DNA of 64,000 bases. It comes from Gyrodactylus bullatarudis (Eukaryota > Platyhelminthes > Monogenea > Gyrodactylidea > Gyrodactylidae). This document shows positions 13,496 to 25,400 of the stretch, one piece after another (the stretch's first letter is position 1; each line of letters opens with the position of its first letter). A program made the translations under genes and the position numbers. The notes beneath the pieces are model-generated. The model was not told where the DNA came from. It worked only from the letters and a program-made list of their open reading frames with translations, and did no database searches. Location of the stretch: positions 26,589 to 90,588 of the forward strand of contig SSNU01000364.1 of NCBI GenBank assembly GCA_012064415.1. Reading direction: 5' to 3'.

Positions 13496-16400
13496 GTGAG
13501 TATCTAATCTTTACAGTGAATCGTGTGGAAGCAGGGATTCGTACGAATCGCTGGATGATTATAATCAATAATTATTGAGCCGTGTGAATGGCTCTTATTA
13601 TTTAACAGTGATTCGTAAGAAATCCTGTCCAATTCAGTAATTCTTGCGAATCACTGGCGATTAGTTTTTTCTCCCACTGAAACTTTAACTGAAGACTTAC
13701 GATATTTTTCAAACTATCTGTACACACTTAATCCTTTCTTTGAAATTAGTATTATTTGACCAAAACTTTTTTCGAACTTCGAAAATGTATCATTTCAACT
13801 TTCTCAACTTTCGAATTTTTATCGATTTCGAAGCAGTTAAATGGTGATATTTGGGATCATAAGACAAAGATTTTCAATTCGCCTGCAGAATTTCCCAAAT
13901 ATTTTTCTTTATTGTGGAAAGGAAAATTGTCCAAAATTTAGATGTTGGACTTTTTCTTGGTAATAGTAAGCTTTTCTTAAGGGCCCAATTCGGAATTTTC
14001 GTCTAATCTTGATCCCAATTATCTTCATCTAACTGCTTCGAAAGTTGAAAAATTTATGCATTTTCAAAATTCGAAAAAGGGCCTGATTTTGGTCAGATTG
14101 GATTCTTTTGAAAACTTATTTTCATTTCCACAACTTATTGACTCATTCTTTTTTTTCCTGACTTTCCGGAGTGGTTTGTGAAAATAGTAAATTCTCATTT
14201 TCATGTCAATTAAGATTATTGCTAATTACTTTTTTAATTCTCTATTTCAAAAATTGTACAAATGAAGATTTTATTAAATTCAACTTCGGCAATTACTAAT
14301 CGTATAAATTTCAAAAAATCGTTCGAAACACTTGCTTTCACAAGATTCCCTATACATATACATCATGTTTTGCTGATTTCCAGAGTTTTTGGTCCTACCT
14401 TTATACAATTTCAAAAGTTGCATCTTTATAGATACATTTTTATTTTTTATAGTCGTGATCCTTTTATTCTTAAATCTTGATCAACATGTGCCTTTCAGTT
14501 AATCTGGTTGGATTTTGATTTCCCAAATAATCTCCATAATGTATCTGCTTATTTTGTAATTATTATAATTTCCATAATTACAAAATTATTATTTTAATAA
14601 TAATACGCACAAGATGAGAATAGCCACTGTTTAGTTATCGTCTCTCAACACTTGAGAGGAAAATTTCCCATTATCAAGTATCTCTTTTCCTGTATAACAA
14701 AACAAGGGATTTTTGTTTCTCCTACTACTGGTCAAATTTAGTCATGGTCCCTTTTATTTTTCCTTCATCATCCTGGTAATTTCCTAGTAATTCTATTTAT
14801 AGAGATGATTACTCAAGAGTATTATCATTCTTATTAAGCAATTTCGAGTGTATTTTCTGGGCAAAATAATAATAATTTAGACATGATAATTATTTCATTA
14901 TCAAATTGCGCCGCCTATTCAGTGTATCCTTCGTCTTTCTTGATTAAGAAAAAGAGGAGAGTGTGTAATTCTGTTATGAGTATGGCCATTGCCTAGCATT
15001 AACATCTATACATTTCTTATATCATTTATGTATGGGAATATTTCGTCTTAATTAACATAATTGCATTTTCATCAAAAATATTTCAACAGTACGTTTCGAT
15101 AAATTAGTTTACAGACTATATTTCTTCGGGATAAATTTCGTGAAATATTTTGAAGAAGGAACTCTTTAAAGTTTGAACCTTAATGTCCCAAATTTTGAAA
15201 ATTATTACGGATATTCCGGCTTTTCTTATTTTGTGTTTGAAAATTTGAAATCAGTTTTCCAACATATAACTAAAATTACTCTATAACTTTTGGATCGTTA
15301 AAATGTTCATTTCAACCTAAAAATTGGCTAAAATTCTATTTTATCGAAAACCAATTCGCTCACACGACAAATTTTTGAATTCTCATGTCTTTAAAGAGCT
15401 CAATTAGATTTCGACCATAGTTGTAACAATTTTCATTTGAAAAAGAGTCTCTGAAACAAGTTGATCGTATCAAGTCACAAGAGGATTCTCCATTCTGCCA
15501 CAAATCTTTCTCCTAATAATTTGAGAATTTATTTACTTCTTCTTTTTGATGAAGATAATAATAAAAGTATATAATTCATCTTCTTCGGTTTATTAACAAA
15601 AAATAACACTACCAAGTTTTTTTCACTCCTTCTTGGATTAATCCTCGCTCACTCCTCTGTGTATTAAGCGCGATTATAATTTTAATATGCTGCTAGAGTT
15701 GAATGCATTTAAAATGCGTAGTTTGCTAGCATGAATCTACCACTTACGTATTTTCCCCATACCTCGAATGTAGGGATAGATTGACAAATCAAAATTATTG
15801 AATCAGTTCTATAATTAAAAAGATGATTCTTAAAAAACGCTAAATTACGTTTTCAACTTTAAAAAAACGGAAATATATATATGATAAAAAACGTTTTTTT
15901 AACTTGAATTCATATTTCTGAAAATTTTTGTGGACCTAGCCTTTTTACTTTTGAAAAATGAACTCTCTGATATTTTTGAGAAAAACAAGCGAGCCAAATC
16001 TTTGTATTTGATATGCTTTAATATTGACCATTCAGAATTGTTCTTTCCATATCAATTTTCAGATTTTTTTGTATTCCACGTTAACCCGATTGCAACATGA
16101 CAAGACCAAGAGAACTTCTCTCACACAAAAAAATTATTTCATCCAATAGGAATTTTAATGACGATAGATTTAAATATCTTTATTTTGTTACTTTAAAAAA
16201 AGTAATAAATATTTTGTGTTGCTTATAAGTAGTCTGACTATTTTCTAGTTATTATAGAAATTTCGTTATATTGGGTTAAAAATCAATTTTAGTGTTCTAC
16301 AACTCCAGGCCCTTGTAATAATACCTAATTTTTACCACTTCTAATGAAAATAAAATTTTATACAATAAGAATGATTTACTGACTTAAAGTAAGCCCAATG

Positions 16401-19400
16401 GAATGACATTAGCTGGTAATCTCATTCGGTTTTTACCATTTTATTAATGCATACTACATAGAAGGGATATAATAATAAATTGAAGATAGATTATTATTAT
16501 AGCAACCATCTTTATTAACTGGGAGTGGGCAAATTTCTTAATAACCCTTTGAAAAAGAAGAGAGATACATTGCAAAGGTGGGCAGAATACAGTGTACCCA
16601 GTGTAGCTTCGTCATCAAGCAACATGTAAAAAAGAAAGTTATGGGAATGAAACCCTCCCTTATTCTCTATACGGTTGATTTTTCATATTCATGTCAAAAA
16701 AATACAAATTCCCCAATGTATACTGTATTTTTGTATGTATAGAAAAGACCTGTTCTTCATGTATTAAATCTTATTTATTTTTATCATTAGATGAATTATT
16801 ATTTACATCAAATCGTATTAATTTATATATAGTATACATAGAAGTGGGAGAGCATTTGCATTTGGGTGTATATTAATGAACATGGATTTATACAAGAATA
16901 AAGCCTATATCATTCACTCGAGTGAAATAGATAAGAACTGGAAAAAGAGTCTCCCTCGATTTTGACATCTCAAACATCTTAGGGGGAAAGAGGACACGGA
17001 AGGTAAACAAACTTTGAAGAAATGTGTAGTAAGCTTTACCTTTTCCCTCGTCTCTCTCTATCTTTAACTCTTCAAATGCAGATGGAGATTGCTATTTTAT
17101 CGAGTTACCAAGTCAGATGTATTAATAGAACTAGGCTACTAACTCTTTCAATTGTGGTCTTTGAATTATTATCGATCGTAATTATTATTCGGATATCTTA
17201 CATCTTGTTACTCTTGATTCCCTGACTAATTATGAAATCTGCATTCTTTTATCTTTTGAGCTAGACCATTCGAAGCTCAAGTAAACGTATAACTGGTTCA
17301 CACCCCTTCACTATGTGATCCGAAACCCTGATTTTGATCGGTCGCTTACAAGTAGACTTGCATAAAACAAGTTTTTAGAGTGCCTTTGAAGGGATAACTT
17401 AATGTTCTTATGAACTTTCAAACTCTCTTAAACCTGATCCTCACAATAAAGCTTTATAAACTCAATTTCTTGGACTTTTAATATGAAACGCCCCAGTTTT
17501 TTCAGACTGGAATGGCCCATGAATTTTGCAACCGACTGTACTTGATAGTCTCAACACTCCCTTGTAATTCAGTTGATCTTATTACTCGTAACTAGGGTTC
17601 TTCAGATTCACAAAGATTTCAACAGTTTCTGAAAAACGATAAATAGAAATAGAGATGGTTCTTGCGAAGAAGAAGGTATCAGATCTCTTATAGAGACAAA
17701 CAAAATTTAAGAACCCTATATCGTAACCTAATTGCAATTAATGAAAGTTCTAACACTTGGCTCAAAATAAACTCAATCCCTTTACTATAGAAATGTTATC
17801 GATGAAGTCTTTGTAATTTTAAAAATTGATTAATTTCTTAATCCTCCCATAAGAACAGCCAACATATTTTTTGTAAGAAAGTAATCGTATGGATATTTCA
17901 AGATTTATTTACAAATTAGAAATATGTATAAATTTCTGCTTGATATTTCTGGTAAAAGAGGACAGGCAACCATGAAATTTCATTTATTTATCATACACCA
18001 TGCTTTCATTTTTAGGATTCAATTAATGCTTCTTTCTTTTGTACATAATTCATATTTCTTATATATCTTTAACTAGCAGGATGCAAATGCATGTATAAAT
18101 TATTAGTTTTAATCTTGCCAAATGGTAAAATGGATAAAAACAACTGAAACCCTTCTGGATGACGAGAAATTATCATTATTAATAATAATAGTAATCAGGA
18201 TGGAAATTTCCTAAAATACATGAGATACGTGTGCTGAATATATTATACATAGACCATACACTAACACAAAAGTGTTACATGGGAATTGAATAATTTTTAA
18301 AAACAGAGGTTCTTGCCTTGTGTTCAACAGAATTCAACATTTATTATTAATCATATCTATCACCCTTTTATTCCCTGTGATTAATAATACATCTCAGAAT
18401 GAAAACAAATGGTCTGATGATTTTGTAATTTAACCCTGTCGGCTTTATTTTTTTTATTCGTAGTTGTATATAATTAATTCAAGATTAATTTTTGACAAAT
18501 ATATCTACTTGAAAGTAATTATGTTAATTTATTATTAGATATTCCGGTCAAGCAGAATAGACTTCAAGTATGTATTTATTATTATTATATTTGATGCTTA
18601 AATCAATAAATCATTACGAAATTTGTTTTAGTTGCGTAAGAGATGTTCATCAGATGAAAGGCTATCATATCGTAAGGATCGTCAGAAGCGACGGCCTCAT
18701 TCTGTTCAAGGGTATGCCAGCATTTGTCTCTCTCTAGATTGGATTTATTTTAATTTTTTTTTCTTTCCTTAGATCTCCGAGTTACTCTACACAAGAGGAA
18801 AATCTTTTCAATGTTGAGCTGACCCTACCCCAAAAGGAAGAAGCCAATCTTGAAAATTGCACCCCACTATTTCTGCCTACTCAAAAGTGAGTTTGTTCAT
18901 TTAAAATCTAATTAATCCTTCATGTCCCAAATTAATTTTTTCATCACACAAATTAGAAACATATTCAGAACCTAACCAAAATAATTACGCCGATTCAGAA
19001 TCTGAATTCCTTTTAGAAAGCCAACTTATCGTTTCAAAGATAATAGAGGTTAAAATTGGCATCTCATGGCGCTTAAACCAGTTGCCTTCTAAACTATAAG
19101 AGATATCGAGCAGGCGATTGCATACTTGAAATCTACGGCTGTTGTTTTACGATAGAAAGTTATTTTATTTTTTTCTAAGACCTCAGCAAATTGGTTTTCA
19201 AAAAAACGTTCTAAATATTTTTTCAAATATTTGACAACATTTTCAAAAAATCACCCTTCCTCAAGTAACTATGGTCTGCATCAGTGAAAAGCTATCTTTA
19301 TGAATTGTACATAATTCTGTAGCTTAATAAATTTTCTTTCTAATGAGGGGTAAACAAAGTGTTTTAGGTATCTTTCAGTTAAAATTATCGCACGAGAAAG

Positions 19401-22400
19401 ATCTGTGTTCCACTGGTGGAAAAATGGGACATGAAGGGTTAATTAATCCGATTCCAATTACGAGCTACTTAATTTAAACCAATCAAAGTTTTCAACATGC
19501 CTCTCTAGTTTAATTAGGGGATTAAAATTCACTCGACTGAATAATTTATTATTACAATAAATCTGAATGAATTAATTATTTCATCTTTTGATGATTTGAG
19601 GTTTTTATATTTATTTGTATACGACCTCTCTTCTTGTAATGTTGATTTTGACAAATATTTGAATAATCCCAGTTGATTAAAAAAAAGGCAATGATTTCAT
19701 GTCATAGACAAACAATCAGGTCTCATTCAGGTTTTTTACTTTCAAGTTTGTGTTTAGTATCGTGTTATTTCTATTGATTACTCTGATGTGAATAAATTTG
19801 AAACATGTTTACTTTTCATCAAAAAAACATAATTTTAATTCATTACATTATTGAAATTATTGTTAAACAAAGTCTGTTTGACCTTCATCTCGGTATAACT
19901 CCTGTGAAAGAATGTATTCCAGCTTATGAATTGTAAATTAACAATAATTATTATGAATCAAACGAAAATCGTTTACTGGTGTGTGTGGTAAAGATTTCAA
20001 TTTTCATAGAAAAATTATGTTTTTCATTAGAACAGTCTGACTTGAAAACCAAGTTGCTAAAATCGCCTATCGATATGATAAAATTACAATCAAATTCAAA
20101 ATAAGATGAACAAGACGGATAAAGATTTTCATATTTAAAAAGCAGTTTTGCTGGAAGAAATAATGTGAATTCAAATTAAAAAGCAGATTCTTATAATTTG
20201 TCTTGTTACTAGGGCCTCAAAAAAGTACTATTTGGTATATTTTTACTCTTGACAAAGGACTGACTGAGTTTTAATAATCTGAAGAAAAAATTTGCTTATC
20301 TAATCCTATTTAAAAGATAGCTTGTACTATTTCTGTATTACAAATTGTTGTCCAGGTACTTTATTGTACTATTCTTCAAATTTAATCTCAGAATATCCCC
20401 CAACTAGCTACCAATTACAATTTTCGACGAATTAAAAACTATATTCCTGATATCGAGCATTCATCATGTAAGAAAATATCATCTAGAGCGTAGCTTTTTG
20501 TTGGATAATATTTCTTCATAAATTTCAAATTTCAACTAAAAGGATATACATGTAATATTTTTAAACTCAAAAACCCTTAAATTTTCTTGAAAGTACTTTT
20601 TTCTACTTATTTCAGTTTATGAGATACTAATTTTCATCCTACTTATTACAGAACCAAAAAAAGATATTTTGATGCGATAGTAGGTGAGATTGTGATGAAA
20701 TGTGATTGACGATGAACCAATACTATATAAAGGACTTGGAGGAAATTTTGCAAAATTACTCAAATCGCCCATTGAAAGTATTTTGCTTCAAAATATCTTT
20801 CCATGATTCTGGAATAAGATGAATAAAATTGGGAAAATTTCAAATTTATTTTTTTGACCGATCAAAATTGTAATATTCATGAAAAATAAGAGAAAATTCA
20901 TTTTTAACTATTGAAAAAACAATCAAAATAGGATTTAAGTCATTTTTGTAACCTTTTAGGAATAAATGATGTGAATTCAGGTTAAAATTCTGAAAAAAAA
21001 ACATTAAAAACGTTTGAAAATTTTGTTAATCTTATTCCAGAATTAAAGAAAGGTATTTTGAAGCAAAATTTGGTGGGATAATATTAAAATGCTCGAATAT
21101 TAAATTTCTCATATCAATCGGCGTTTTAAGTAATTTTGGAAAATTTCGTCCAGGTCTGATATATATATAGCACATGAAATTTCCAAAATCGTGACTACAT
21201 CTAAAATTTTTTTCTGTCATGCCTCGATTATCTAGAATTATCTAAAACTCATTAGAAGACTAATCATCAACTTTTGATGCTATGAATCTAATTTTAGTCC
21301 CGTTTGTGCACAATATTGAGGCCTCTCTTTTCACAGATTTAGCCGTAGTTGTTCTTCTGGAAATAATTTTTATTACTATATTATATTCAAGGTATTCATT
21401 ACATTATAACAATAAAAGGGTGCTTTTCAAGACTTTGATAAAAGATTGAGTAACAATTACCATGGCAATAAAGTGTGTTTTCTTATGAAATGATTTGCAT
21501 GTTTTTTTATTATAAAACTTTTATTAAATAATTCAAGTTTATTTTTAAATATGAAGAAATATGTACATTGTTTATTGCAGTGTTTATAATCGATACAAAA
21601 AAACATGAAAGATTTAAACAGTGTGTATTGAAATTGATAAAATTCATGAACAGGCAGACAGTTTACTTTAGACTTGGACACCCGGATTTTTTAGTTTAAA
21701 AAGATAGAGAATGAAGACCAAGTTTAGTTTTGTTAAAATTAAAATATTTGATAGAACCCTTGGTTACTTTACGAAATCTGCTATCGATTAAAATAATCGA
21801 ATTCTACAGGTATAAATCTCACTCGATAATGATTAGGTTATTTTAAATCCAGATTTATTTACGCAGAGGAATGTTTTTTTTAACGAAAAAATATGGCCCT
21901 TTTACGAATTTCAAATTTATTTATGCTGAATTCCCAATTTTTTTGGATTTTGAGTTGATTTCTGTAATCTTAGTTAATCAAGAAAATCTGCCATGAGATC
22001 TGGGATCATGATCCTAGAATTCGGTTTTCTTAATTGAAATGAACAATATGAATTCATACTTTTCAAATTAGAAAGAAAGCCTTTACAAAAGAATGTACCT
22101 CATCGTTATCGATTTTGATTTCTGTAAGAATCCATAGTTCAAATACCTAATGCCTAATTAGTAATTCTAAAAAGACCGTAGTTAATTGATAAAAATTATT
22201 TTTTCAATTTCATCTAAAGAGTTTTAATGACAAGATTTAGTTCACCACCATCACAAGAGATCAAAGATTGAAATTTCTGCACAAATTATTTATAAAATTG
22301 TTGACTCAAGCTTTTTTCTACAAATTAACACAAGAATCAATTTGAGTCAGTCTCCAAATTAATTTTTATTTGATCATTAAAATAAACCTTCATTCTTTCT

Positions 22401-25400
22401 CTTTTGAGAATGCTTAAAATATGAATAAATTGGGGCATTTTCTCTTGAACTTGAAACTATTGAATTAATTTTGAATCTTTCTAAATGAAAGAAATTTTCA
22501 GAAATCATTAAAAACATTCACAAAATCAAAGAAATTAATTTACTTATTTGAAAAAAGAACACTTAAAAATAGGGTGTTCTTAACTGAGCGGTATTGTCAA
22601 TTTCTTTTCATTACTGATTACACAATGAATCAAAAAGAAGAATAATGAAAAATTGGCGCTTTGAACCCTGTGTGTTTACGTGTAAAGTTTTATTTCTCTA
22701 GTATTTTTATTGTATTAATTTTTGCAATTATCTTTTCAGTAGAGATCATAAAATCATTCTCTTTTACCTTGGAATACCTGTTTTAATCAATCGAATATTA
22801 AAAGTTTACGTATCACTAATGACCTTAGGCCACTGCTTTTCTTCTTAAGGAATTTCGGGACTCACTCAAATATGATCGAATCTATTGGATAAAAACTTGA
22901 GTATACATTTTAAAAGGCTTAAATATTTATGGATTCCGAGTCGGATTAAAAAGATAAAACTATTGGCAAGATAAGAAAGGAAATTCCAGTCAGTTTCGTG
23001 TGTTCATATCAAAATTTCTATTGTAATTGTTGCGTAGATGCCAAGTTAATTCTGGAAATTTGCTAGTTTTTTGAAACTAACGATTAAAATAATGATAATT
23101 TTTGTCAAGATATCTAATGAATGAGTAGAACAATAGGAATTAGGTGTTGAAACTTTGGATAAAAGTTAAATTCTTTGTCCTTCAAGTTTTTCAAAGAGTT
23201 TATTTAATTCGATAAACACTACAAGTCATCTTCAAAAGTTCTTCATGTTAAATAAAAGAGTAGAAAATTTCTACTATAGAAATACACTGTATAAGAGAAA
23301 ATAATCGCACATAAATTTTAGTTTGTTAACAAAGATTAGAAGACATCAAAAAATAATAATTTTTCTTTTTTCATTATGCAAATTGTGATGTAATCAAGAC
23401 TCTCTACGCTTGTATTGTATCTCACATGTGTTTTTTTATAATGAAGAGAAATGTACCTGCATTTAATGAATAATTATTGAAATCGAATGATTAAGCCGGT
23501 GTGTAGAAAATTATAATTTTTAACTTTAAATGACTTTTTCACTCTCTCTCTCTCTTGTGTTTTTTATATCAAGCTAGTTGTTAACATGAAGATGAGAATT
23601 TATTATTTTACAAAAAACTCAATATTTTTCTCCGGATTCACAGAAAATAATAATTTTTTAAAATGGAATGAGCTAATAAGATGTGGATACTCGAAAAAAT
23701 TCCGAAAATAATTCAATCTGAAAAAAATTTGGCCGTTTTTCGAATTTCCACTTTAAAAATCGGCCAAATTTTTTTCAGATTGAATTATTTTCGGAATTTT
23801 TTCGAGTATCCACATCTTATTAGCTCATTCCATTTTAAAAAATTATTATTTTCTGTGAATCCGGAGAAAAATATTGAGTTTTTTGTAAAATAATAAATTC
23901 TCATCTTCATGTCAATTAGGTTTATATTACAAGTGCATAAAAGATTTTTTTATCTTATGGTTTCAATCAAAACATCTTGGAATTTCGTACATATTTTAAA
24001 GGTTATTTTAGTTCTAAAGTAAAAAACTCGTGTTAGCAAAGAATTCCCATATTTTGAACTTTGAGCTAATTTTTTATCACTTTAAAAGTTTTAATGAGCT
24101 CGTCAAATAGGGAGAATGATTAAAAAGTAAAAATTCGATTTCGAAATTATAATTGGTGATTCTTAAAATCCGATTCAGCACTTTTGACTAATCGGGATCC
24201 TCATAATCATCTTTCGATCACTCCGTGACTCTGAAATCAGTTAAATATTTAAACTCAAAGTTCGGGATTTGAAATATGCCATAATCTTCTTAAAAATTCA
24301 TTTTTTCTCTTCATATCGGTAAAGTGGGCCTCATGATTGATTTGATGAAAATATTGAGAATTTTTTTAAATTTATAAATTCCCAAATCTAGCCTTATAAA
24401 AGATATTTTCTTGATGATATTTATTTGTGTTATTTTCTCGGAAAAGTATGACCGTAAAAGTTTTGCATCTCATGTCTATATGTTAAAGCATCTTGATTGA
24501 ATAGAACAGAGTACCATACAAAAATTCCTCTCTTTTTTAATATGAGGATGTCACGCGTCATTACAGTTATTTTAGTCATCTTTCTTTTTATTGTATTACA
24601 ATCCCTGATCCTGTTAGCTTTATGTGTACACATGAAATGTTTTTTTTCTTCTATTCATGAAAGATAAATTATCATTTCTTCTTTTGTATAGAATATCTCT
24701 ACAATGTAGTCTGTCCCTCTACAAATAATAATAAAATTATCAATTTTGAAATTTGAGAATTCTCTCGGACACAGAGAGTGAAAGAGAAAACTGTCATAAA
24801 AACACTTTGATAAGTGGTCATTGGAAAAAGTTTTTTATGTCTCCTGCTACAGTAAATTATTATCATGTCCAGAACATCTTTCTTGAGCAATGCTCACTCT
24901 TTCTGGGCTATTTTTAATTGACCTACATTCAATTTATTACATCATTTTGTCTTTTTATGTATTTTTACCTGTTCTTGTCCTTTGATTAGATAAATGATCA
25001 AGTCTCAAAATTACCCCCAGAGAATTTTATTCTTCATGACTCGAATTCAATATTTTGTCTGATTATGAATCCACAGGTATTTTAACAAAATTATTCCAAG
25101 TTCAGGAGTTGTCGATAAAATCTTTGAAGGTTTTAGTAGGGAATGCTCAGGCGATTGCATATCTGAATTCTACGGGTGTATGACGTTTAAAAAATCTATT
25201 TTCATTGACTTTTCATAGCCTGTTTTTGGCAAAGGATAGAACTAAGATCTTGATGTATTCCTAGATAGATTAATAGATTATTCAATGGGTGGGAAAAAAT
25301 TATTTTCTTAGGCTTAGATGAGTTGCCAAAATGATGTATGTGATAGAAATAACCCCAGTTGAACTTGAAGGGTTAAGCAAAATCTATCGAATTTCCTTCT

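Larger units (their letters stand above)
13496..16577 (+). other. Large intron of the ZFHX-like gene with repeats
   Basis: No coding exon recognised. It contains a small inverted-repeat cluster (13509-13656) and a diverged palindromic element at about 13750-14216. The right end of that element (CCGGAGTG...AAATTCTCATTTTCATG) belongs to the foldback family of 23581-23915. The rest is A/T-rich with nothing I can name. Confidence 0.5.

Noticed and set aside
13305..13578. Two overlapping 64-codon ORFs
   Set aside because: One contains the true exon 13384-13495 read into the intron; the other is a shifted frame over the same exon.
23681..23893. 70-codon ORF in the hairpin
   Set aside because: Spans both arms and the loop of the inverted repeat; it is an accident of the palindrome.
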